This document shows positions 45,757 to 53,900 of a stretch of DNA of 64,000 bases, piece by piece. The position numbers were made by a program, and so were the translations under genes. Location: NCBI RefSeq assembly GCF_016907925.1, contig NZ_JAFBCZ010000005.1, forward strand, positions 186,001-250,000, given 5' to 3'. The notes beneath the pieces were generated by a model. It was given only the letters and a program-made list of their open reading frames with translations, had not been told where the DNA came from and did no database searches. Origin of the DNA: Herpetosiphon giganteus (GTDB lineage: Bacteria; Chloroflexota; Chloroflexia; Chloroflexales; Herpetosiphonaceae). Positions within the stretch are counted from its first letter, which is position 1, and each line of letters begins with the position of its first letter.

Positions 45757-46242
45757 TTATGCGCCGTAGTAGCGCTGCCGCTGCATAAATTGAATATAAT
45801 CAGCGAGCCATGTGGCTGGTGCGCCAGGCGCGAACATCGCCAACAGCTGCTCAAATTGGCCTGCGAGCAATTGGGCCAGCCATTGATGATAATCGAGGCT
45901 GCCATCCCAAAATTGTTCAATTACCCGCTGGGTCATGATTTTTTTGTTGGCTCGATACTCCAACAAATAGACCAGATTGAACCAGCCTTGCGAGCCATCA
46001 ACGTCGAGAATTTGATCGGTCAAAAATGGCGCATCAAATGTGCCTAAAGCGCAATAATCAGCGCCATCGGTGCGTTGAATCAACAGTTGGCAGCTTGGCG
46101 AATGATACAAGGCCAAGCATTCCAAGCCGTTGTTTTGGGCATCACATTGGACGCGGCGAAATTGACCAAACTCCAAATAGCTGCTCAATTGTTGCTCAAC
46201 ATAGCTGATATAGCCTTGGCACTGGCCACAATCGTTGCTCAC
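45757..46242 (-). CDS. Cys-rich putative immunity protein, paralogue A
   Basis: A 161-residue protein beginning at GTG with GAGG 6 bases upstream. It has CGQCQGYISY, then VQCDAQNNGLECLALYHSPSC, a TDGADYCALG strand and DGSQGWFNLVYLLE, the blocks shared with paralogue B, plus a C-terminal extension absent from B. It starts 10 bases after the WXG100-effector gene stop codon, the position expected of a cognate immunity gene in a polymorphic toxin locus. I do not recognise a named family. Confidence 0.68.
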   Translation of the reverse strand: MSNDCGQCQGYISYVEQQLSSYLEFGQFRRVQCDAQNNGLECLALYHSPSCQLLIQRTDGADYCALGTFDAPFLTDQILDVDGSQGWFNLVYLLEYRANKKIMTQRVIEQFWDGSLDYHQWLAQLLAGQFEQLLAMFAPGAPATWLADYIQFMQRQRYYGA

Positions 46243-46252
46243 AGAAAACCTC

Positions 46253-47521
46253 TTAATCGTTCAAGGATTGGCTGGTTTGCAAAACTTCGCCGCCTGGGCC
46301 TATGCTGCCGCCAGCCACCCGTCCGCCAGTGCTTGCGCGCCAGTCGCCAGTCTTGATCCAGCTATCGCCAATTTGGCGGTAGCCATATTGGTAGGCTTGG
46401 CTTTGCATAAAGCGCACTTCCATCGCGCTATACGATTGAGGGCGCTTGGTCAAAATATCGTCAATCGAGCTGCCCTTAATATCGATTCGGCTAATGCCGC
46501 TTTCAAGCTGCGATTGCAAGAATTCGCGGTTGACTGGCCAGATGCGATTATTGCCGCCTTCAGCAATTGGCTTGAGCGCATCCCAAACTTCGGCGGTGGT
46601 GCTGAAATAGCGTCCGCCATGCGCATTCGCTTCGCCGATATAGCCAAGGAAGCCTGACGCTGGGTCAGCTTTGAATGCCCCTAATACTACTCGATCAGTC
46701 AAGGCTGTGCCTGTGCCAACATGGCTTGATTGATTGGCAATATAGCGAGCCATGGCGGTTTCTGCGCTGCCGCCTTTGGCCAGTGCGCCAATATCGCCAG
46801 CTGCTTGGAGCGGAGTGCTGACACGGGCAATATCAGCGGCTGCATCGGTAACGGTCGCTGCTTTGCTGAGCTTAGCTGCTTTACCAACCTTATCAGCGCC
46901 TTTGGTGCCGATTAAGATCGAGCCGATAAACATCGTGCCACGGCCAATTGCTTCCCATGGGCGGCCATTCTCCCAAGCTTCGACATAGGGCGCTTTGAAT
47001 GCTTCCCAGAACTCACTTGGATGGGTTACTGCGTGCCAAATACCTTTAACCGTTTCGACTGGATTGGTGACCATATTCCAAACGCCGACCACCATATCCT
47101 TGAGTTCTTTGCCTGCGCCAACGAAGAAATCTTTGACCCCATTGCCAACGCTGCTGAAGAACCCGCCAACGCTATCGAGCCAACTACCGCCGCCCTTGCC
47201 ACCTTCAGCATTGCCGAGCAACGAGCCTTTGAATAAACCAGCAGCTTCTTCTTCGGCTTGACTAAAGATTTTTTGGATTTCGAGGGTAACTTGTTGGGCT
47301 GTTTGGAACGCGTTGATCAAGCGATTGAAGGTTGGGAAGATTTCGTCGTTGAGTTCTTTGGCAAAGGCAACGCTGGCATCGCCTTTCCAGCTGTCGTTCA
47401 ATTGTTGGCCGGTATTGCGAATTGTCGTTTGCAATTGCTCAACGTTTTGCTTGAGGCGACCGAAACGCTGAGCCACCTGTGCGGTTTGCTCATACTGTAT
47501 CTGAACAACTTCCTTGCTCAT
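46253..47521 (-). CDS. WXG100-effector fusion (polymorphic toxin candidate)
   Basis: A 422-residue protein. Residues 1-100 form a WXG100 helical hairpin with the motif Trp45-Lys-Gly47 (SWKGDAS) and end in the hinge FSQAEEEAAGLFKGSLLG. A hydrophobic/glycine pre-toxin region follows (about 112-200, with GVKDFFVGAGKELKDMV and VETVKGIWHAVTHP). A variable C-terminal domain occupies about 280-422, with RVVLGAF, GYIGEANAHGGRYF, WPVNREFLQSQ and a YGYRQIGDSWIKTGDW segment. I do not identify the C-terminal activity. AGGAG lies before the ATG. It is probably exported by the adjacent FtsK-type machine to act on competing cells. Confidence 0.8.
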   Translation of the reverse strand: MSKEVVQIQYEQTAQVAQRFGRLKQNVEQLQTTIRNTGQQLNDSWKGDASVAFAKELNDEIFPTFNRLINAFQTAQQVTLEIQKIFSQAEEEAAGLFKGSLLGNAEGGKGGGSWLDSVGGFFSSVGNGVKDFFVGAGKELKDMVVGVWNMVTNPVETVKGIWHAVTHPSEFWEAFKAPYVEAWENGRPWEAIGRGTMFIGSILIGTKGADKVGKAAKLSKAATVTDAAADIARVSTPLQAAGDIGALAKGGSAETAMARYIANQSSHVGTGTALTDRVVLGAFKADPASGFLGYIGEANAHGGRYFSTTAEVWDALKPIAEGGNNRIWPVNREFLQSQLESGISRIDIKGSSIDDILTKRPQSYSAMEVRFMQSQAYQYGYRQIGDSWIKTGDWRASTGGRVAGGSIGPGGEVLQTSQSLND

Positions 47522-47705
47522 GACACTGCTCCTAGGTTGTAATGGGGTTGATAGTCGATTTAGAGTGCTAGGGTGGGCTGCTCATGAGCTTGGGAGCCAA
47601 TAAAAAGACCAAATTGATTAAAGAGAAAATAACCCATGAGGCGTAGCAACACTCCAATACTCCAATTTCAGTATACCAAAATCCTACCTTTTGAACAACG
47701 ATCAA

Positions 47706-47756
47706 AATTAAAAACCATCCACAAACTGGCTACGAGCGCTAGTTTGTGGATGGTTT
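47706..47756 (-). terminator. Strong terminator upstream of the WXG100-effector gene
   Basis: A 16-bp perfect stem (47712-47727 with 47741-47756), extendable to 19 bp with one G-U pair, followed leftward by TTTTTAATTTT. It ends the transcript of 47791-49573 and makes the following effector unit (47521 leftward) separately transcribed. Confidence 0.9.
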
Positions 47757-47790
47757 GTTGGTTTGCTAGAATAGCTTCATGAAGGCCAAT

Positions 47791-48588
47791 TTATAACGCT
47801 GCGGTGGCCAATTGTTCAAACCAACGCTGAATATGCTCGCGCAACCATGCTTGATCAATTGACTGCACTTCAAACACTTCAGGGTTAGTTTCGTCGAGCT
47901 GAATTGCCCAAGCGCTACTTGGCCCTTGCAGAATTGCTGGATTAATCGCATCGACGATTTCGGTATCTTCGCAACGCACAATTGCCAACGAAGCACTGAA
48001 CACTGGCGCTTGAATTGCCTCGATCAGGCTTTGGGCAGCTTGTTGCTCAAGCCCAGCCGCAGTTAAGCGGTTCAAGGCTTGGGCATCAGCGCGATCTTCT
48101 GCCAAGCCTTTGATCGCCAAGAATTCGTCTTGGCTGAGGCGCATGCTGGCTTCGAAGGCTTTGCTTGGTTGCACTTCCAACAAAAACGCCAAACGATCAA
48201 ACAGCACCAGCATATCAGGCAAAAACGCCAAGCGATGTTGATTCTCGGTTGGCAGAGTTTGCTCAACAATGCCTAATTGGTTGACATAGTGCAAAAAGAG
48301 CTGGCCACCAGTATCGGGCGTTTCGCGGGTCGTGATAAAGGCAACATCGGGAAACGCCACAATTTGTGAGAATTCTAAGATTTCGCGTTCGATCATGACG
48401 GTTTCATCGTCGCTGATCGTCGCTAATTCTTTGGCAACCAAACCTTGAACCCCTTGATTCAAGGCGGCCAGATGGCTTGCTTGATCGTGGGGAATCAAGC
48501 TTTCATTATCTAAGCCAATAATTTTATTGGTGCGGGCAGCTTCGAGTAAGACCAAAAACTCGTTGCGCTCCAGAATAAGTCCATCCAT
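47791..48588 (-). CDS. EspG-like or immunity candidate
   Basis: A 265-residue soluble protein. Its first half follows the same spacing as the protein at 44389-45078: LERNEFLVLLEA, a LNQGVQGLVAKEL segment, then TVMIEREILEFSQIVAFPDVAFITTRET and a HYVNQLGIVEQ strand. This is also the general layout of EspG chaperones. It begins 19 bases after the glycine-rich WXG100-effector gene and is likely cotranscribed with it. It may therefore be a dedicated chaperone or an immunity protein. No catalytic residues are recognised. Confidence 0.5.
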   Translation of the reverse strand: MDGLILERNEFLVLLEAARTNKIIGLDNESLIPHDQASHLAALNQGVQGLVAKELATISDDETVMIEREILEFSQIVAFPDVAFITTRETPDTGGQLFLHYVNQLGIVEQTLPTENQHRLAFLPDMLVLFDRLAFLLEVQPSKAFEASMRLSQDEFLAIKGLAEDRADAQALNRLTAAGLEQQAAQSLIEAIQAPVFSASLAIVRCEDTEIVDAINPAILQGPSSAWAIQLDETNPEVFEVQSIDQAWLREHIQRWFEQLATAAL

Positions 48589-48607
48589 CGGTTAAAACCC
48601 CTCTATG

Positions 48608-49573
48608 TTACTTCGCTCCGCCAAACGAGATGCCAAATGAAACAAATGGCAACTTGACTTTGGTGGTTTTGCCAATGCTAAAGCCAAGCTCAGCCTTGAG
48701 GCCAACTTCGGCACTCACCCCAACATTAACCCCAGCGACGTTTACGCCTTTGCTTCCGGTAACCGAAACCAAGGTGCCACCAACGGTTGCGCCAAGTGAG
48801 CCATCTTTGATGCCAGCGAAACCTTCAACTGAAAGCGCTTTGCCTTCGAGGGTTTCGGTATAGCCTAAGTTTTTGTTGCCATAGACATTAGTTAATTCGC
48901 CTTTAGCAACGGTTGCTTCGCCGTATGGCCCAATGGTGAATTTTTTCTCGCCATTCATGCCTAAGCCAATCCCAACTTCGCCATAGCCAACTTGGTATTT
49001 GCCTTTGAGGGTATAGGGAATTGGGCCGTCGACTTTAAGTAAATCGCCTTTGCCTTCGAGCAACGCGCCACTTACCCCAAGCTTCAATTGTGGCTTGGTT
49101 TCGCCGGTTTTGGTTTTGTAATCGTAGGTATGGATTTTAACTTTGCCCTTGACGGTTGGGCCGCTGCCTTGTTTGTCGCCATTGCCGGCTTGGCCACTGC
49201 CATCACCTGCTTGGCCGCTGCCGCTGCCATTGCCGCTACCATTGCCGTTGCCGTTGCCACCGCCCATCAATGAGCCTTTGAACAACCCAGCAGCTTCTTC
49301 TTCTGCTTGTTGGAAGATTTTTTTGATTTCAACGGTTGTGCTTTGGGCTTGGTTAAACAACGTGGTCAAGCGCGTGAAGGCAGGTTGAACTTCGCCCCGA
49401 AATTCAGCGCTAAATGCCTTTTGCGCATCACCTTGCCATTCACCAGCTTCTAAGCGGGCTGCAATACTTTCAATCGATTTGAAAATAGCAGTTGTTGTAT
49501 CAGCAGCCTTGCCAAAACGGCTGGCAACCTGATCCAACACATCGTACTTCGCCTGAACGGTTTCTTGAGGCAT
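48608..49573 (-). CDS. WXG100-effector fusion with glycine-rich linker and beta-rich C-terminus
   Basis: A 321-residue protein whose ATG at 49573 has GGAG 8 bases upstream. Residues 1-100 are a WXG100 module (Trp46-Gln-Gly48, EWQGDA) that ends in the hinge FQQAEEEAAGLFKGSLMG, almost the same as in the other fusion. A GNGNGSG/GQAG linker (about 104-138) joins it to a C-terminal domain rich in alternating hydrophobic and glycine residues (VGYGEVGIGLG, GTLVSV, GVNVGVSAEVGLKAELGFSIG), suggesting a beta sheet or barrel-like domain. There is no cysteine in the C-terminal domain. Its activity is unknown. Confidence 0.78.
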   Translation of the reverse strand: MPQETVQAKYDVLDQVASRFGKAADTTTAIFKSIESIAARLEAGEWQGDAQKAFSAEFRGEVQPAFTRLTTLFNQAQSTTVEIKKIFQQAEEEAAGLFKGSLMGGGNGNGNGSGNGSGSGQAGDGSGQAGNGDKQGSGPTVKGKVKIHTYDYKTKTGETKPQLKLGVSGALLEGKGDLLKVDGPIPYTLKGKYQVGYGEVGIGLGMNGEKKFTIGPYGEATVAKGELTNVYGNKNLGYTETLEGKALSVEGFAGIKDGSLGATVGGTLVSVTGSKGVNVAGVNVGVSAEVGLKAELGFSIGKTTKVKLPFVSFGISFGGAK

Positions 49574-49878
49574 GACACAAACTCCATCGGGTATAAAAAG
49601 AACAGAAGTTTTATCATTGCTAGCAATACTAGCCAATGATTATGCTTGATGCTTAATCAGGTTAAACCTTGGTTAAGCACCTATTCTTCTCAGTTAAGAC
49701 TACAATAAAAGGCGCAGCCTTACCAAGGAAATACAATTGACTCTGCAAGCATACTCGATGGATTGCTGGTTTACAAGAGGGGCTTTTGATGGATTTTTTA
49801 ACTCATTTGCGGCCTTGAAATGCTCAAACGAGATGCAACTAGCAATAGTCGGAATATCTCGTTTGAGCTAGTTGTGGT
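49574..49878. other. Intergenic region with 13-bp inverted repeat
   Basis: There is no gene here. A 13-bp perfect inverted repeat (49822-49834 with 49856-49868, spacer 21) begins 10 bases beyond the DUF3467-like stop codon. It lacks a T-run, so it may protect the mRNA 3' end rather than terminate. The rest may hold the promoter for the 49573 unit, but I see no clear one. Confidence 0.5.
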
Positions 49879-50142
49879 TTAGCGTCCGTGGATTTGGTCG
49901 AGGGTTGCTACGGTTTCACCAGTTTGTTGTTCATAGGCTGCAATCATGGCCAAAAGCCCTTGGCCAAGCGTTTTGGCAACTGGCAATGACATATTGACGA
50001 CGGCAACCGCGCGGCCATTGGTTTGTAACACGGTATAGGCATCGGTTGAACCTAGACCATTGATAAAACCATTGGTATACATTAATGGTGCTTCCATAAA
50101 TGCGTCTTCAACCAAACTTTGTAGGTGTTCTAAATCGCTCAT
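49879..50142 (-). CDS. Small DUF3467-like protein
   Basis: An 87-residue protein with the DUF3467-type arrangement: APLMYTNGFINGLGSTDAYTVLQTNG, a VAVVNMSLPVAKTLGQGL strand-helix and AYEQQTGE at the end. AGGAGG lies 4 bases before the ATG. It is the third gene of the leftward unit that starts with the giant ATPase, 91 bases after the ubiquitin-FHA gene. The family has no settled function; the operon suggests a small accessory of the secretion machine. Confidence 0.68.
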   Translation of the reverse strand: MSDLEHLQSLVEDAFMEAPLMYTNGFINGLGSTDAYTVLQTNGRAVAVVNMSLPVAKTLGQGLLAMIAAYEQQTGETVATLDQIHGR

Positions 50143-50233
50143 ACATCCTCCTGAGTATTAATTTGCGCAGAGAAATAGCGCTGGTGTGAACCAAGCGCTA
50201 TTTTAACTGCATATTGATTTTTCGGCGAATAGT

Positions 50234-50863
50234 TTAATCCGAAATAATGACTTTAAAGGTAATTTGGCTCCGATCCAGCGTGATCAAGTCGCCATGCTGT
50301 AAGACTTGGCGGCGATCAACCTGAATGGGCCGACCCGTCGAATCGGTAATCGTCGTTGGGTTTGGCGAGAGGCTTTCAATATAGAAATGACCGCCAGTTT
50401 CGGTAATTTCAAATTGCCGCCGTGAAACCCGCAACCCATTAGGGTGGCTGCCCAAATCAACTGCCAATAGATCGTTGCTTGCTTGATTGTCGAAGCGGCC
50501 AACGATTGCTGGTTGCCAGTGGAGGCGATAACTATTGCCCGTTGGATGCTCACGTAAGTAAATCCGACGTGCCATTGGCTGGCCATCTTCTGGCATATTT
50601 GGCATTGCTTCACTAAATATCAAGCGTTCTTTATTCGAAACTTGTTTATCGAGTGTGCGATTATTGCTTAAGACGCTGCCATCTTGCTTCATCAAGCAAT
50701 AGGCATCGGGATTTTGACCAAGAAAATCGAAGTCACGCCGAAATTCCTTCAAAATCGATTCAACAAGCTCTCCGGTAGGAATGTTGGTGAGTGTTTGAGC
50801 AACTTGTTGCTTCTTTTCATAGACATCGATAAAAAGTTCAAAGCGGGCTTGTTTGGCACCCAT
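50234..50863 (-). CDS. Ubiquitin-like (YukD/EsaB type) plus FHA protein
   Basis: A 209-residue cytosolic protein. Residues about 8-86 have the beta-grasp pattern of YukD/EsaB (FELFIDVYEKKQQVAQTLTNIPTGELVESIL...LMKQDGSVLSNNRTLDKQVSNKERLIF). Residues about 115-207 form an FHA phosphothreonine-binding domain with GR at 122-123, SRRQFEI at 147-153 (Gln where His is usual) and LSPNPTTI. Firmicute systems carry FHA on the ATPase and YukD as a separate gene; here the two are fused. It lies 68 bases after the ATPase gene and is presumably a regulator or docking factor. Confidence 0.78.
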   Translation of the reverse strand: MGAKQARFELFIDVYEKKQQVAQTLTNIPTGELVESILKEFRRDFDFLGQNPDAYCLMKQDGSVLSNNRTLDKQVSNKERLIFSEAMPNMPEDGQPMARRIYLREHPTGNSYRLHWQPAIVGRFDNQASNDLLAVDLGSHPNGLRVSRRQFEITETGGHFYIESLSPNPTTITDSTGRPIQVDRRQVLQHGDLITLDRSQITFKVIISD

Positions 50864-50931
50864 GAAAGTAACTCCTCACACGGTACTATGCTTGGGGAGC
50901 GAGCCAACAGCGTCGATCGCTCCCCATTACT

Positions 50932-53900
50932 TTAGCTTTCTAAGGTTCCTTCGAAGGTCAAAATCAACGATTCATCATCGCTGCTGGTCATGTCGGCCAT
51001 CATTGTCGCGGTTTCGAGATCGAGGCCATCGTGCATATGCTGATCGACCAACATTTGGTGCAGCATCGATCGCAGGCGCTCGGAGCTATTCCAGCTTGCA
51101 AAATCCATTGAAATATAGTTTTGCATAATCGCTTCAGCAATATTGCTATCGCCGTTTGCCTCTTTGATGCGTGGCATCAAGCGTTGGATACCTTGGCGAA
51201 TCAGCGCCGACATTCGAGCAACTGTCGGGTCTTGTTCCATGCTGACTGGTTTATCGCCAATCGTAATCGCCCCACTTGACCAGGCTGCCCGTTCTGGGTA
51301 GCGTTCGCTGATGGTTTCAACCCAGCCGTCAAGGGCTGTGATGATCCGTTCGGCTTCATCGCTGGCATCTTCGGTGACAATATGGCTGCCATCGGTATAC
51401 GGGCTGGCCACTTGGATCAAGGTTGTTTGACCTGCTTTGACCATAAAGCCCCGACCCATTGGCAATTCTTTGCCCCGAACTTCGCTTGGGGTGCGCATAA
51501 CCCGTAATGATTCCACCGCTTGGGCTGTCCGTAGACCAATCCCAAAGTTGGCGCTCATAACGCGGCGGCGCAGATCATTGACCCCACCATCGAGCGTGCC
51601 TGCAATAATGACAAACACACCTTCGCCACCGTAGCGCCGAGTCAGCACTGCCATATCGTTCATCACTGAACGCTTGCTTTCTGCTTCGTCGCTGAAATCT
51701 TCAAAGTTATCGATGAAGATATAGACTGGGCGGTTAATCGCTTGCTGGGCGAATGCCTGACACTCGATTTGTAGATTTTCCAACAATGGACCCATTTGAT
51801 CGATTTCGCTGACGGTTTGCAAGACGTGCGGCAAATCAGCAAGGCTGCGTTTGCCACCATACTTGAAGAAGCGTCCGCGGGTATCAATCAAGACCATCGC
51901 CACCTGTTCAGGCGTGTAGCGATCGGCCAGCGAAAGCACCCAGTTGTAGAGCAAGGTGGTTTTACCAGAGATTGGTGGCCCAGCAATCGCTGCGTGTGGC
52001 CCAATCTTTTTGAGATCGTACATGGCTGGCATCAGGTTGTTGCTTTGGCCAACGACGCTCCAAATGACTTTGCCTTCAGCAACTTTATTGGTTTCATCGA
52101 GCATTTCGCGCAATGGCACAATTTGCGGCAGAATTTGAATTGGATCAGGTGTGGTGCGCATGCCACCAAGTTGTTCAACCTTGGCCTGCATCATCATCCC
52201 CATCAAATCAAGTTCTTCAGCTTCGTTGCGATGGTCGCGGCCATCAGGCCCAACTAAGCCCACTGGCAAGGTTGCTTGGAAGAGCAATGGCCGTTTTCCA
52301 ACCCGAATATAGCCGCGGCCCGGCACATCGCCAAATTCAATTGCGCCCCGCCCAACAATATCCATATAGCGATCTTGTTGGCCTTGCTTGAAGGTAATCC
52401 GTTCGCCAAATAAGCTGTTAAAGCGGCTTGACATATTGGTTGGGAAGTTGGCCGTAACGATAAAGGCAATCCCAACGCTCAGTGAGCGCCGAACCAATGG
52501 AATCAAGACCGATTCTTCAACCGCGTCGTAATTCTCGTGGATGATGGCAATGTTATCGATTGCAACCACAATCGCTGGCAAGGCTTGATCTGGAAACTGC
52601 TTATTGTATTCATAGATGGTGTTGACCCCTGCATCGCTGAAGATTTGTTGGCGTTCGCGGGTCAAACGTTCCATCTTGCTGAATAAACGCAGCATTTGTT
52701 CTTCAAAGGTCTCGTCGTCGGCGTAAATTAATGCTCCGACGTGCGGCAAGTTGCGCAAGCTACGGAAGTTGCGCCCACCCAAATCGACCACATAGGCGTG
52801 GAGTTCATCGGGGCTGTGGCTCGCTGCCAAACCGGCGATGATCGAGCGTAACAACGAAGTTTTGCCCCAACCAGAATCACCATAAATTGCCAAGTGATTG
52901 GTGCTGAAATCAAAGACAAATGGCAATTGGGTTGCTTCATTTGGATCATCAACCAACAAGGCTGCGGTGCGCATGGCCTCGGTTTCCCAATCGACCCCTG
53001 GCCAGAGATGTTCAGTGTCACCGTTGATCCAATCGGTTACGGCTGGCTGGAAGACAATAATGCTATTGTCTTTGGCATTGATAATCGGCGATTGCAAACT
53101 TACGCGCTCGGGTAAGAAATTTGGCCATGGTTTTGGCGTTGGTTGGAAATTGACCAACTCACGTGAAATTTGCACCACGGTATCAAACAATTTCGGTGTA
53201 TCTTCGCTGGTTGAAACTGGTTCTGGCTCACGTTCTGGCCAGAGCACAGCCACTTCGCGATCGTCGATTTGGCTTTCGCCAGTGTATGAAACCTGAATCA
53301 GTTCAAGATTTTCGTTGCCAATTTGCAAGTAGCCACGGCCTGGCATGCCGTTGGGCAAGAAGGCTGCGTCTGGTTTGCGCAAGAGTTCACGGCTGGTATC
53401 TGGCTGTTCAACCCGTAGACAGAGCCGCAACTTGATATTGGCGCGCATTTGGTCGGTAACACCCTTTGGTTGTTGCGAAGCGAGCAAGAGGTTGACCCCT
53501 TGGGCACGACCAACCCGGGTGATACTTTCCAACGATGGGAGATATTCAGGGTTCGAATCGAACATTTCGGCGTATTCGTCGATGATGATGAACAAGTGTG
53601 GGTATGCGCCAAACTCTGGTTTCTTGTGGAAGCCACGTTCGCGATATTCCACAATATCCTTCGTGCCAGTCATGGCGTTGAGTGCTTGACGGCGACGAAT
53701 TTCAGCATCAATCGAGGTGAACATACGATCAACTGCCGACTTGTTCAAGTTGGTCACGATGTCCACACAATGCGGCATGTTTTCGAATGGCTTGAAGGCA
53801 CCGCCACCTTTGAAGTCGACCAAGACAAAGTTGAGAATATCAGGCGAGTAATTCAGCGCTAGACCCACAATCAAGGTCATCAGCAATTCCGATTTACCAG

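Noticed and set aside
45690-45920. 77-codon N-terminal extension of immunity paralogue B
   Set aside because: It overlaps paralogue A in another frame and lacks a ribosome site, while GAGGA precedes the internal ATG that aligns with paralogue A.
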